Shown here: in pieces, positions 1 to 12,399 of the stretch
Numbering within the stretch: the first letter of the stretch is position 1
Layout of the letters: every line of letters starts with the position of its first letter
Assembly (NCBI GenBank): GCA_026119935.1
Contig: JALRMH010000007.1
Coordinates: 186,001-250,000, forward strand
DNA length: 64,000 nucleotides
From: Endothia cerciana
Taxonomy: Eukaryota; Ascomycota; Sordariomycetes; Diaporthales; Cryphonectriaceae
Direction: 5' to 3'
Program-made: the position numbers and the translations under genes
The notes under the pieces: model-generated
What the model saw: only the letters and a program-made list of their open reading frames with translations
Told to the model about the DNA's origin: nothing
Databases searched by the model: none

Positions 1-921
1 CACAAGGAGCACAATTGTTCGTTCGGGCACCAGGCGGGGTTATGATACGAGGCCGACCAGCCAAGAACCAACGGCCGGCAGAAGAGAGCCCACTCCCTTG
101 GCCTTGTGCTTGTGGGGGCGGTTGACGATTGGAATACCTGTGGCACACGCAAGGGGACGGGGCGCCGACAGTCTCTCCTTAATCGCACTGGGACCCCTGG
201 CCTGTCCCTCAACTGATCCCCCACCTTTCTGAGATTATCAAGATATGAAAAGCGTGGGACGATCTATAGCTGCCGCGACCCACAGGCGCCGGAGACGCCG
301 GGAGAATTCCGCCGAAGCGAGATGCCTCAGGGGAGACGGGTCCTTCGGCCGAGGTCGTCCGTGCCTCTCTGTCTCGCACACGAGGTCTGTCACCGCCGGC
401 CGCGGAGACAAGAGCTGGCGGCGCTGAACTAGAGACATCATCATGGCTGGAAAATTTTCTCACCGCGTTCGGCAATCGGGGACTTGGGGAAAAGTTTCTG
501 AATACCGCTGTCGAACCTTTCGCTAGTTCGAAGACTTGTAGCTCGGCAAGTCGCTCAGCCATGGACAAGATCTTGGCTCTGGTTCGGTCCTAGTTCCCGG
601 AACCTAGCCTTACGCGCCTTAGTGCCTCCCACACCGTGGCATAGTACAAGGCCGGGGGGGGGGGGGGCAAAGAAGACTCTCGGCGCTGGGGACACCAAGA
701 GATCCCTTACGCGGCTAAAGTACGTAATTTAGGAGAGCTGGTGTCTGTCTAGCAGAGTTCAAGTGACGGTTGACGAGACGGCCGGCGAGTCGGATAGGAT
801 GGGGAGAGTGCCGACCACGGACGCAACGGGTTGGAATCTAGAGACAAGGAAGAGAGCATGGCTGTGATGCATCACTTTCATGACCGCCTTTTGCAATGGT
901 AGGGGTACAGCCGTCAGGGGA

Positions 922-955
922 ATCTGATAACCTTGCCTACACCACCATCTGATAT
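922..955 (+). promoter_or_regulatory. Putative SreA/GATA binding site pair
   Basis: Bases 922-930 read ATCTGATAA, a perfect match to the ATCWGATAA element described for SRE/SreA/Urbs1-type fungal iron regulators. A second near match, ATCTGATAT, lies at 947-955, with starts 25 bases apart. The pair is about 1.4 kb upstream of the start codon of the gene that encodes exactly this class of factor. Autoregulation is an inference; the match itself is direct. Confidence 0.45.
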
Positions 956-1087
956 GCCCCGAGGACCCAGCACGGCCTCGCCATGTACAACCTACTGTAG
1001 CTTAAGATATGCATGCAGGATCCGCACCGGAGGGACGCCAAAATCCACCCTGACAAGCAAGGAGTACCCGGGGCAGAATTTATTTCC

Positions 1088-1107
1088 AATAGGGGTCTTC
1101 CCATTGG
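1088..1107 (-). promoter_or_regulatory. Putative CCAAT-complex/HapX bipartite site
   Basis: Read on the minus strand, CCAAT (1103-1107) is followed by exactly 12 bases and then ATT (1088-1090), which fits the CSAAT-N12-RWT composite described for the CCAAT-binding complex with HapX. HapX is known in aspergilli to repress sreA under iron starvation. The motif is degenerate, so a chance match in a 2.3 kb region is possible. Confidence 0.3.
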
Positions 1108-2372
1108 TCAACGTCCCCTTCCTCCTTTGTCGGCCTCTGACGGATGTCTGTGGCCATGACAGGCATCAAATTCCACCTTGGATAGGGAGAAAAGAATCAC
1201 TAATTCGTCGTCGGGGGCCGGACGGGCACATGATAGCCAACGAGGACGAGAGGGAATTCTGCACACTACGGTCTGGCCGCCCTTGAGCCTGAGCTTTGCT
1301 GACATGACCATCTCTTGCTCCTCCCCTACCTGATACATCACCCTCCCACACACCACACCGCATCACACCATACCAATAGGCGCGTGCCAAACGGCTGGAA
1401 ATTTTCCAAGCTACTGCAACGGCTTGTCATCCGCGGTAGTATCGGACAGCACTCTGCACAACGTTCGCCGCCAGCGTGGCTCCTCGTCCCGGCTCTGGGT
1501 AATTTATGCATTATCGTGGGCCGTACGCCTCGCTTGCATACTGATCGTGTAGTACTGGCGAGACAACTTCCCACTCCGGCCAGGGGTCAGCACCCAACCG
1601 AACAGAGCACCCAGGAGTGGTCCAACAATCAGCCTCCTCCAGTCAAAGCGGCGCCCGGGCTCGAACCATCTCCGTCTTGCGGTCCTCATCTCCAGACCGC
1701 AATAGGCTTCCACGTTGCCCTCGAGGTGCAGAGGCTAGAGGGTCCATCAGTACCTAGGCATCATCGCCACCAGTCGTCGTCTTCCAGCTCCTTGACCATA
1801 CTGGTCTCTGTTTGACAACTGCATTTGGTCTGGAAGGTTCTTGGTACAGGGATTTTTTTTCTTTTTCTTCTTGTTGCGTACAGCAGTGTCCCGGGCTCTT
1901 CACAGCCTTGCCGTTTGCCACGTGCTACCACACGATTTCTTGGTCTGCATCTGCTCCTCTCAGGGACATCCTTTAAGGTTCAATACGACCTGGTTTCTGT
2001 CTCGTGACCCTGTCGCCACTCCTTCGGCCGTTTTCCCGGGGACAACACACGCACCTCGACTACAAAGACCGATTATTTGCCAGGTTAGAAACGCCGACGG
2101 TCGTTTCTCCAGCGTTGCGGAACTTTTGCAGACAGGCAGCCGCCTGAACGACCAACCTGACACGGAATCGGCCGAACTGATGTCCTTCTGGCGGAGCTGG
2201 CAAGACGAGTCTTGTGCAACACCGGAGACGACCACCTCTTGTTTGTCACCAGACCTCGGGCAAATCGCAACGCGCAACGCAACCTCTCTGGGAGCATAAG
2301 CTGACCACCCGTCGTCACTACCGCTGGAATCCCGGGGGGGGGAGGGGGGAGAAAGGAGCGAGGGCGGTCAAG

Positions 2373-4276
2373 ATGACCTTGGACAAACAGGCGGACTCTT
2401 CTGCCATGCAAACCCAAATGGAGCAATCGAGCCTCTTACGAACCGCCTTGCCCTCCAGACCCATGTCCTCCAAGGCCGGCGACTCCAGCCTCAGGGTTCG
2501 ATCTCCTCCTCCGGAGGACAGCAATCAGCATGGCAGGACCCCGAGCCCTCTGCGGCCCAAGCAGTGCGAGAGGAGTACCTCTGTAAATGAGGGTCAGACT
2601 TCTCATCCCATCAGTCCTGCACCTTCTACGCATGAGCATATGCCGTCAGACGGGATGACGGATACCCCGCCATTGACCGCCGGATCTATACCGACACAAA
2701 GCGGCCAGGTCTGCAGGTGAGAACCCTTCTCCTTTACACACAAAGGCCGATGTGTGCTGATGTCTGCTTAGCAACTGCGGGACAAGTCGAACTCCTCTCT
2801 GGCGGAGGTCACCTCAGGGCGAAACCATCTGCAACGCGTGTGGCCTGTACTTCAAGGCGAGAAACGCTGCCCGGCCGACGAACCTGAAGCGACCGCCGAC
2901 GACTGTGCCGAGCGTACCGCCGCCACATACTGACAGATCGTCACCGGTAGCATCAGGCTCACAGGTTTCTCCGAGCACGGCTGGGGCAAAGTACGTGGCG
3001 GCAGATCACATGCCGAACGGGACATGTCCAGGCGGTGGCCGTTGTAATGGCACTGGCGGCGCGGAGGGATGCAGCGGATGTCCGGCGTACAACAACCGGA
3101 TCGCCAAGAGTGCCAGTCTGGGTGTGCTTCAGAACCAGAGCCAGAATTCGACGCAGGGTACCGCGGCGGTCGAGCACGTCGATGATCACCACGCGATAGA
3201 TGTGGCAGCATCGCAAGGCCAGGGCCAGGGCCAGGGCCAGGACCAGGACCAGAACACGACTGTGGTGATTGCATGCCAGAACTGCGGGACGACCATCACG
3301 CCGCTGTGGAGGAGGGATGAGCAGGGTCACACCATCTGCAACGCATGCGGTAAGTGATTCAAGAGCGAAGCGAAGCGATTAGCTGTGAGAGGCTGACAGA
3401 CCTTCTCAAGGCCTCTACTACAAACTCCACGGCGTCCACCGGCCCGTCACGATGAAGAAATCCGTCATCAAGCGGAGGAAAAGAGTTATACCGGCCTCGT
3501 ACGAGGTCGCCCAAGAAGGAAGTGTCCCGGCCGAGTCGGTCGAGTCGAGCTCGCCCCCGCCGGATTCGTCCAGTGAGCGCGGCTCTATAAATCCGGACGG
3601 CTCGGTCAACCTCGGCCTCCGGCGACGACAGCAACAGCAATCTCTCCAGCTCGTTCCGGAGAGTGTCCTGCGGCAGAATCGACCGTCGCCCCCTCTGCCG
3701 TCCGGTGACCTGACGCAGTACTCCTCGAACCTGCGACACCACCGCGAATTGCCCGAGTCGCTCACTGATGACAACAGGCTCGCGCCGATCACCTCTCTGG
3801 CCGCGACGTCTGGCCGACAATCCTCACTCTCGCCAGCGTCCTTCCTGTCGCCGTTGAGAAAGCGATCGTTCGGAGAAACCGAATACTCCAGTTCTGCAGA
3901 ACCTGAAAACAACAAGCGTCTGTCCTCAATTAAATCAATCCTGAATCACCCTGCGGCGGCGGCGCCACCGCAACCCCCACCACCACATGCGCCGAACATC
4001 CAGCGGTCGCCACACATGACGGGCGCAGAGGAGCTAACGCACCCTCGTCCGTATTTGGGATCGCCCGCAGGCACGATGGCGTCAGCGCCCAGTCCCGTGG
4101 CCTACTCAGCAGCGAGCCCGACCCCTAGGTCTGCGCACCCGGACACATTAAGACGGCTCAGCAACGAGAGCGACGTTTCCAGAGCCGAGAAGCGCGCGGC
4201 CCTGCAGAGAGAAGCCGAGCGGATGAGAGAAATGCTGGCGGCAAAAGAGAGGGAGCTTGCTGAATTGGGGAGTTAG
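2373..4276 (+). CDS. sreA: GATA-type iron/siderophore repressor (SRE/SreA family)
   Basis: Predicted exons 2373-2716, 2772-3349 and 3411-4276 give 595 residues. Two GATA zinc fingers of the C-x2-C-x17-C-x2-C type lie at about residues 114-138 and 283-307. Between them a cysteine-rich motif, C199-x5-C205-x8-C214-x2-C217, is the hallmark of the SRE/SreA/Urbs1/Fep1 iron regulators and separates them from nitrogen GATA factors. The C-terminal roughly 35 residues are charged and heptad-like, as in the family. In other fungi these proteins bind GATA sites in iron-replete cells and repress siderophore synthesis and iron uptake. Intron 1 falls just after the first cysteine of finger 1, and intron 2 just after the last cysteine of finger 2. 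A short Gln-Gly/Gln-Asp repeat precedes finger 2. The start is the ATG at 2373; an in-frame upstream ATG at 2214 is possible. Confidence 0.93.
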
Positions 4277-5408
4277 TGTTAATTGCCGACGGGTCCCAAG
4301 AGAGCTTGGCAATCGCAATGGCAGCACGAAAGAGAAAGCTAGAAGGGCCCAATTCTCTCGGACCGACTGGCCCAGAGGAAACCCAATGTCACTTATTGGA
4401 GTCATGTTTTCCTGGGAGCGCCAGTGTAAGGATCGGTACAGAATGGCGTTCACTCGCGAGCCACCTCGGGGGTTGGGGGGGGGGGGGGAGTGTGGTGTTC
4501 ATCTTCGTGCGAGAGGCCTGGGAGAGCACGGCATGGGGGGCTATTTGGATGGTACTTGGGCCAGGCTTCGAGGCTTGCAATGGAAGGACCGCGGCGTTTT
4601 GTAATATTGGCGCGGTATCGGTACCGGCCCCAATGGCCTGGGGAAAAGGGACAAGGTGCAAAGCGGGTTGCCTTTTACGAGAGACCTTATTAGATCAACA
4701 CCAAAGCAAGACCTCGGGGTCAATGAGATTTGCAGATTTCCAGATATCCTTTGCGTCCGTGTAGACAAGAACTCGCGCGTGCTGCTCATCCTGTGCTTGG
4801 CGAGAAACAGAGCTGGGCGTCGCTTCTAGCCCGTAGTCGAAAAGTCAGGCGCACCAAAAACTTCACAACATCATATAGACCTCGATGCTCAGATTCCATG
4901 TTCTATTTGTAAACACATTGCGAAAGTGAGTTTGCCAGCCTACCTGCGCCATCCACGTCGACGTCGCCTCGCCTTTGCCAGCGGATCAACACCATAAAAT
5001 CCGGCCCGTAGTGAGAGTTACTTGTACAAAGGTATACAATGAGGACCTACACCGCTGGGGTTTCCGAGTATGTTCAATGCTCCTGTCGCCGAATCCCCCC
5101 CCCCCCCCCAGAAGAACAAAACACCATGCCGACTTCATGCAGACCTGACGGACCATGCATGACCCTACCTCCACGCTTCGGATTTTCCGCTGTTTCCCAT
5201 CCCGCTCAGAGTCGCTGGACCCAAAACGGGCCTAGGCAGAGAAGCGGCCCGGTATCCATCCTCGAGTGATCGAGGCCGTCCGCCTGGCCAGTCCTCAAGA
5301 GCTCCCAACAGCAAATCCCCTCCGCGGGCCAGGCTCTCATTGCCTCTGCGCGCGGTTGCGAAGCAGGGTCAAGATGCCCGTGTAGTCCCTGCCTCCGGAC
5401 CCGGCGCT
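4277..5408. other. Spacer between sreA and the Tvp15-like gene
   Basis: These are convergent 3' ends. I see no conserved coding frame. The stretch holds a 14-base G run (4475-4488) and a 15-base C run (5095-5109). Confidence 0.5.
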
Positions 5409-6106
5409 CTACACCTGCTCTGCGCCCCAGCCGGCGTCGGCCTCCCTCATGTTGGCGGGGGGCTCGATGCTGGGGATGAACTCGAGAACGACGTAGCACA
5501 CGCCGATAAGGCCGACGATCGAGCCCGCGATGATGCGCAGGACGCCGTCGTGCAGCAGGATCGAGCCGACGAAGATGTAGAAGGCGCCGCGGCCGATGAA
5601 GGAGAAGAGGAAGGATGCGTAGCGTGAGACCTGGGGTGGGATCTGGAACTCGAGGAGACCAGTGGCTGGAAGGGGGTGGGCGACGTCAGCAATGCGAACA
5701 TAATGTCACTTGAGGCGGGAGGGGGATAGATTGACTCACCGAGACCGAAGATGATCACGTAGACGCCAATGATGATGGATTGGCTGTAGAGAGGGGCATC
5801 AATACCGAGTCGCACGATTGCGAGTGCCTCTTGGGCCGGAAGAGGCCTGGTATCCGCAAGACACGGGGACGATGGACGTACAAGCTAATCGGGAAGAACT
5901 GCGAGATGCCGCCAAGGACCATTATCACCGCAACCACCAGGTTGACGATGCGACTGCGATCAAGACAACAGCGTGTTAGCAAGGCACCCAACGGGCTGTG
6001 CGCGCATCTCACGCCGGAAGCTTGGTAGCTCGAAGATAACGAAGCTCATTGGAGCTCCTGCCGAGCTCCTCGGGTGCGACACTCACAAGCTATCTGAGAA
6101 ATCCAT
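5409..6106 (-). CDS. Tvp15/COPI-associated Golgi membrane protein
   Basis: Four exons (6087-6106, 5882-5953, 5740-5783, 5409-5665, read right to left) give a 130-residue protein. It is mostly hydrophobic, with about four membrane segments: around residues 7-25, 28-46, 55-75 and 82-105. The C-terminus ends in a conserved acidic tail, NMREADAGWGAEQV. The pattern matches the small COPI-associated/Tvp15 family found in late Golgi vesicles, whose exact activity is unclear. All three introns have GTNNGT donors, and the joined frame is continuous, for example GL-ATGLLEFQIPPQ across the last junction. The first exon encodes only six whole residues plus two bases, so the gene is easily missed by ORF scanning. 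Confidence 0.88.
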
Positions 6107-8742
6107 CCTGACGGATCCTGAATGGCCGCGGAGGGGCAATGGATAAGTATGTCGATGAAGATGTCAGCAGGGGCTGCTTGTTGGGCACTGAGGCGTACGT
6201 AGGCGTTTCTCGTGGGTACGGAGAGGCACTTGGGATAACGAAGACGTGGAGGGTTGGTTGACACAGAGTGTACGTAGGCGCGAAAATATGGCTTCTTTCC
6301 GTCAGGATGCACTTCCTTGCGGCAGCTGAGTTCCAGGCCCCTGCATCCCAGCCCCTGACCTTCCACACAACCCTAACCCTTCCGACGTCACTTCTTTGCT
6401 CGCCTAAGTTCCGCAAGCAGCTACTCCACCAACAAGAACATGAGTTATATCACAAGATTGAAAAGCCGAAGACTGAGGCGGCAGTATTGGGAGGCGATTA
6501 CTCAACGAGGTGCAATCGTGGCCCAGGACTCTCCAAATTCAAATCATGGTCACGTCCCAGGAGACAGCCTGTATCTCAATCTTCCCTCAGACTCTCGCCC
6601 AGATCACTGAATGTGACTTCAGGATCTGGGACAGTTTTAGTATTGACTCAGCAATCCGCTTACCTCCCTTTTGAACACATCATGCGACAACCATGGGCAT
6701 TGCACAAGTAAGATCATGGCGTCAAGAACTATTTTAACTGCCCTTAGTTCCTAGACCTCGTCGCAAACCTAATCAAGAAGGCTTTTCAAGGTCCGAAGGT
6801 GTATATAAGTAAAACGCCACACTGGGATGATAAGACGTTGAAAACAGCTGCGCAAGAGGGTTTCGACGCCATACACCAGCAACAGTAGACAAATAGACTA
6901 ATCAAATACCTCAAATACTTCAAGATTGCATCGGTAACCATGGTAGAGTCACTGGCCATCAATATCATGTTGAATTGTACTGAAATGGTTGACAAAACTC
7001 ATAATGTTGATGTGGTGGCATGGTTTCTGAGTTCGGGTCATCTTGAGGGGTCGTGCGCAAGTAACGCTTGGAAGCATGCCGTTGTCACTGAAGTCGATCA
7101 ATGGCTGTGCCTAGGAGGCAATAATGCCTAACAATTGCTCCTTGACTGAAGACCTTCAAAGATATCTCTGGTTCTCATGCATCAGCCATGGGAACTTCGA
7201 GGATTCCGCCAGCAACCAACGCTCTCCGGTCTTACAATCCCGCTTGACATATGTTGAGCACTTTGCCTTTCCCATCATCTTGCAATCCTAGCAGTCCATG
7301 GCCTTTCGAAACAGCAATTGACACTGATATTTTCCAAATCCTCCTCACTAAAATGTTTGCCACAACCATAACGAGAAACTTTGTCTTGGCCCTCTATACC
7401 CCTGGGAGACCTCTCGGGTTTGCAAAAGGCATTTTTGCATGAGGGGTGTGAGGAGTCAAGTGGTTGGAGTCTGTTCGCTTTGGCTGCTTTGACTGTCTCG
7501 TCTAGTAACCACAAGCTGCTGGATGTGGAATTTTTTTGGAGCTCGGATTGAGTTTCGGGTGATGAATTTGCGGGAGGGTGCACATGTATTCCTGAGAAAT
7601 GTAATGATCGCTGCGAGGCCCGCCACAGCCCTTGCCTCCCAGAAAGCCCTGGTGAGACAAATTTACTCCTGTAGCCATATTAGGTCAGTATCGAGAGCAT
7701 ATTCGTTGTGATCTTGAAGACGATGTTGAAATGTCATACTGTGGAGGGAATACAAACGTGTGAAAAGCAAAATGGCTGTGCAGCATGTCTTCGAACCGTA
7801 GTAACTTTTTATAACAATAAGACATAGTATATTATATGAGTGCTGCTGATTCAATTCGAGGCTGAGTTTGGATATAAGAAGAATTAGATCCGACTTGGAA
7901 TGATTGTATGGTGGGCGACGTGAAAGAAGGATTGAGGGAGTCATGTCTATCGAGCAACGGGAGATAGAGTTGGGGCTGCAGGTTGGGGGAAGGTGGAAGG
8001 CTGAGCAAGCCATAACGACAGACCTAATGACAAGACACTTGATCGAGGACCGAGGCCCATGCGCCACCCTACAATGGTAGACTCGCAACTACTGTACTGA
8101 TCGCTTGAGTTTGTGACGATATGACGTTCATCTCTTCGTATTCCGAGAGCATTGCTCAGCTGCGGGTTTTGGACTCTTCATTATATTGGAAGACACCGCT
8201 ATGGTAGAGAGGGATATTAAAGTCTATAGTACCTTGGATGCCGCACTTCCAAGGTGTAGAATGACGTATGTTTCCCAGAGTCATCGTGTTATTGTTGTTA
8301 TTTAGGTAAAGAAAAAGAGAGGAGAGTGTCGAGGGCAGGTAGAAATCAGGTGTGGGTGGGTGATGATGTATTTCTGAGTCCCAGCTACCGTACTTTAAGG
8401 GGTTCGTGCTACGTTATAGCATACTATTCTTGAGGAGGAGTGGCGCGCGGGCCAGAGCGAATTAGGTTTTGGCAGTAGACAAGACTTCCAGAGCAGGGTC
8501 TCTTAACCACGGTACTCTAGAGTTGTCTACTTGATGATAAGTCATTGTAGTGATTGTTTCTAGTTGTGTGAAAACAACAGTCCTCCAAAAAACATGCCAA
8601 TGCATAGAATGTAGCACGGAGGGATTCCGTTGAGTTATACAGTTCCAAAATTCCACACCTCCTGGCCGCTAAGTTTCAATCCCTCTAATTTGTTTCTCCA
8701 AGTCTACTAGTCCCCGCTCCTACGACCTGGGGTATGCAGATT
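6107..8742. other. Gene-poor, lower-GC stretch
   Basis: No frame longer than about 150 codons and no conserved motif were found on either strand. From roughly 6.4 to 8.65 kb the DNA is visibly richer in A and T than the flanking genes (some 60-base lines are near 30 percent GC). It could be an old degraded insertion or simply spacer; I see no terminal repeats or transposase-like frame. Confidence 0.4.
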
Positions 8743-9893
8743 TCAAGAAGCTGCCCTCTTGCTCCCTTTCTCAAATCGTAACTGACACCACTGTCCAAGC
8801 ATAGGTCAGAAGCAAAGACGACTCTTAGAGTATTTAATCAACTCACCTCTCCACAAGTAATGGGCTCATACTTTGGCGGGTTACTCTCGCTCGTACAGCT
8901 CGGGAGTACACCGCACTTCTCGTTGAAGTTGAACCCAAAGAAGAACGGCATCGAGTACCGATCGACCGGCGCGCGGTTGAAAACCCGATGGACGGTCGAC
9001 TTGAACAAGTCGTTGGACATCCTCATCAAGAAGTCCCCAATATTGACCACGAACGTACCTTCGACGGGCGGCACCCTAACCCACTGGCCCTCCTTGGTAA
9101 GTACCTCGAGCCCTCCCACCGAGTCCTGCCACAGGAACGTGAACGACTGCAGGTCCGTATGCGCACCCAGGCCGACATCGACAGCCGCACCCGCCGGCAC
9201 CTCGTTCTTGGGATAGTAGTTCAGGACCCCGTCCGCGCCCGGAAACGTGACAATGTCGTCAAAGTATGTCTCCGGAAGGTCCAGGGCCAGTGCGAAGATC
9301 CGGATCATGCGCCTCGCGAGGGTCAGGCACTCCTGCCAGTACGCGATCATATCCATCTTGAAGCCGGGCAGGTGGGCCGTGCCCTCCCACACGAAGTCCT
9401 CGCCACGGATCCACGGCTTGACGTCCTCGGGCACAGCGTCTCTTGGCTCCGGGTCATACTGGGGTTCGTAGCGCCATGCAAAGCCCTCGCGGAAGTCCCG
9501 GGTCTCGGTGGGCGATATGTTGGAGCCGTGTACCTCGGTCCAGCCGTTGAAGAACCTGCTCTTTCTGGACGAGACCTCCTGCTTCTTCTCTTCAGGTTGG
9601 GCGAAGAAGGCCTTGGCCTGAGAGAGAGCGGCTTCGATAGTGTCGCCGCGTATGCCGTGGTTCTTTATGTAGAAGAAGCCCGTGTTCTCAGCTACCTGGC
9701 GCACCGTGGCGGCGAGGGCCTTCCGCGCTTCTAGGTCTCCGTGGATGTCGGTAAGGTCAATAATTGGGACCTCAGATAGGTCGCAGTCCCGCACAGACGT
9801 CTTTAATACATCTCTGTACACTGGGCCATACGCAGACCTTAGTTCCAGCTTGTAAGTCTCCGGGGACCGGGCGGGCTCTGTGACTGTCTCCAT
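8743..9893 (-). CDS. 2-oxoglutarate/Fe(II)-dependent dioxygenase, isopenicillin-N-synthase-like
   Basis: Exons 8847-9893 and 8743-8790 encode 364 residues. The N-terminal DIOX_N part includes VPIIDLTDI and GFFYIKNHGI. The jelly-roll core carries the iron triad H245-x-D247 (AHTD) and H302 (STVHRV), and the 2-oxoglutarate-binding R312-x-S314 (RYS). These residues predict an active soluble oxygenase. The family hydroxylates or desaturates many small molecules, and the substrate cannot be read from sequence. The second exon supplies the last 15 residues (WCQLRF...), completing the usual GEW-C ending after GTGAGT. The start is the ATG at 9893, because an in-frame extension to 9899 begins with TTG. 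No secondary-metabolite core gene lies nearby, so a housekeeping or detoxifying role is as likely as a cluster role. Confidence 0.88.
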
Positions 9894-10880
9894 GGCCAAG
9901 GTCTAAGGTGTGAGCTTCCACACACCAAGGCCTTGCGAGTTGTGATTGTGCTGCCGTAGATATACCAAGCTGGGACCGTAGACGGTCTGTGTAGAACTGC
10001 AAATGGCCTGCGTAGGACTCGATGGCTGAGTAGGCGTGATGTGGAGATACCGTGCGGCCCCAGCCGGAGAAGGATTGGATGGGCTGGCCTGCATAATGTT
10101 ATTGGCCTAAGATGGCATTGCTCACTTGTGGTTCTAGATCCCGGCTCCAACATGACGGCGGAAACGCTGACCCAACGATTGCCTTTTGTATACGTCCTAG
10201 CGGATGTCCTGAGGATCGCTTGAAATGACACAAATAATTGACGAGCTCGGCTGTCTAGCATGCTGCTCTTCTTTATGTAAGTTCTGTCGTGGCCATATAG
10301 ATATCTGGTATGAATGCTTTGGTCCGGTCCTCTGGGCTGGACTATAACATAGACTCTAACCGTGTTCGCATAGGTGCAGTGACCCAGTAGAGGCACGGGG
10401 TGCGGAGATGCGAGAAACTGAAGTCTCCTTCTGGGTGAAGGGGGATCAACTAGACAGCTCGTGCAAACCGAGTGTCTTGCAAATCCCAACGCTGCGAAAA
10501 TTCTGGACAATTGCAAAATGTCGAGACCCTGGGCAAAACACAATTGGAAATGATTCAGAGCATTCTTCGCATAAACCAAGTTCTGAGCCTACCATCAAGT
10601 ACGTCCGCTAGCAAAAAGCCCGCTGAAATCAAAAGTGTTGGACCATATCTTTGGCTCAATTTCTTTCCTGAAGCACCCCTTACCACTCTGTGTGCTTCCT
10701 TGGGTCTCGAGCCCCCACTCCCTTCCAGCTCTCATCTTCATCGAAGCCGCCTTTGTCTTCTCTTAAGCGGCAGTTGCCGCATTGAGGGGAGCTGGCTCAC
10801 TATAATGCGAACATCAGCATTTGTGGATTGGAGCCCCTGAGGCATGGAGCCCCAGCCTAACCCTTGGCCGAGGTTTGAAC
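9894..10880. other. Spacer upstream of the dioxygenase, downstream of arg-2
   Basis: No convincing coding frame; it probably contains the dioxygenase promoter and the arg-2 3' end. Confidence 0.5.
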
Positions 10881-12345
10881 TTACACTCCAACACGTTCCT
10901 TGGACAAGAGCTCCAGCAGGAGGCCAGATGGCCGGTTGTCCTTATACACCTTCTGGCTGTCCTTGAACATCTTCACGCTCTGCAGATACCTGTCAAAGAG
11001 GTAAGAGCTGTCCATGGGGCCACCCTTGGCCTCGGGGTGGAACTGAGTCGAGAAGATCGGACGAGTCTTGTGCATCATCCCTAAACTGTGTCAGTCTATT
11101 TCTAAAATCAGATTTTGAAAAGGCTCTTACCCTCGTTGCTCCCGTCGTTCAGGTTGACAAAGTACTCCTTGAAGTCAGGGTGGAGTGTACTGGTATCGAC
11201 AGCGTAACCGTGGTTCTGGCTCGTGATGTGGCACTGACCCGTAGTCAAATCCAGAGCCGGAATGTTGTGGGCACGGTTGCCGTACTTCATCTTGATAGTG
11301 CGAGCACCAGTAGCCAGGGCCAGCAGTTGGTGGCCCAAGCAAATGCCCATGATCGGAACCGATGAAGTCTCAATCAGACGAGCGAGGTTGTAGATGGTGT
11401 CCTGACAGTGCGTCGGGTCACCCGGGCCGTTGGAGATGAAGACGCCATCTACCTCTCCGGCGACCTTGTGGACTGGGTAGTTGTACGGCAGCACCGTCAC
11501 AGTCACTCCTCGGCTGATCAAGCTGCGCAAGATGTTCTCCTTCACTCCGCAGTCGATCAAGGCCACGTGGAAGGTGGAGTTGGGCGCCGAGACGACGAAG
11601 GGGGCCTTGGTGCTCACCTTCTTGACGAGGTTGATCTGGGCGGGATCTATGAAACTCTCGTCTTCGTCGGCATCGTACTCGTCACCGATAGAGATCCTGG
11701 CCAGAGAGGAACCTTGCTCCCGGAGGTGAGTGACAATAGCACGAGTGTCGACACCAGAAATGGCGGGCACTCCCTCCCTGGCGCACCAGTCGCCCAAGCT
11801 CTCCACGGCGGTCCAGTGGCTGTATTTCTTGGCCACATCCGAGACGACAATTCCAGCGCACTGAATATGTGGGGACTCGAAGTACTTCAGAAGGTTATAT
11901 TCGTCGCGAACGTTCGAAGGGACACCGTAGTTGCCGATGAGAGGCTGTGTGAAGACCAGGATCTGACCACGATAAGAGGGATCGGTCATGGATTCGGGGT
12001 AGCCGACCAGGGAGGTGGTAAAGACGGCCTCTCCGGAAATGTTGGAGTTGGCGCCAAAGGCAGTGCCATGGAAGACGGGACCGTCCTGACTTGGGGTCAG
12101 CCGGGGCCGGAGGGAGGCTATCAGGAGAAGGACTCTCGTACCCGGATGGTGAAGGTGGCATCGAGGCCGTCCACAGGAGCAGTAGCTCGAGACCTGTGGA
12201 CGGGCATCTCCCTTCCCTTGCTGCCAGCAAACGCCTGCTTGCTCGCGAATCGAGTCTGGCCCACAAAGGGGCGGATCCGGTGCGCCATGCCTGCGGCACC
12301 GGTGGCCGAGGGCTTACTGGCGGCGACGAAGACGCGAGAGAACAT
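10881..12345 (-). CDS. arg-2: Arginine-specific carbamoyl phosphate synthetase, small (glutaminase) subunit
   Basis: Exons 12142-12345, 11131-12085 and 10881-11080 encode 452 residues, essentially the length of the Neurospora ARG2 protein. The first roughly 45 residues are rich in Arg, Ser and Ala and lack acidic residues, as expected for mitochondrial import. The N-terminal CPSase small-chain domain (DGPVFHGTAFG, VFTTSLVGYPE) is followed by a class I glutamine amidotransferase domain with nucleophile C317 in GICLGHQ and the H401/E403 pair in QFHPEA. The enzyme hydrolyses glutamine and passes ammonia to the large subunit (not in this window) to make carbamoyl phosphate for citrulline and arginine. 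Its mRNA leader carries the attenuator uORF at 12400-12726, whose stop lies 54 bases before this start, so arginine-dependent translational control is expected. Confidence 0.96.
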
Positions 12346-12399
12346 GCCGTTTAATTGTTAGAGATCAGAATACCAGGGCAGATGGGCGGTAGGGCAGCT

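Larger units (their letters stand above)
1..2372. other. Long upstream region of sreA, no supported gene
   Basis: No reading frame here looks like a conserved protein. The longest open frames (for example 209-568 minus and 1315-1815 plus) are low-complexity and show no family motif. The stretch most likely holds the promoter and a long 5' leader of the iron-regulator gene that starts at 2373. It contains a GATA-factor site pair near 922-955, a CCAAT/HapX-like motif near 1088-1107, and a 14-base G run at 654-667. Confidence 0.5.

Noticed and set aside
209..568. Minus-strand open frame of 119 codons near the left edge
   Set aside because: Low-complexity composition, no family motif, no splice partners seen.
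1650..1667. Sequence resembling a tRNA B box (GGTTCGAGCCC on the minus strand)
   Set aside because: The flanks do not form a T-stem or acceptor stem, and no A box lies at the right distance.
9894..9899. Two-codon N-terminal extension of the dioxygenase
   Set aside because: It would start with TTG; the ATG at 9893 is the ordinary start.
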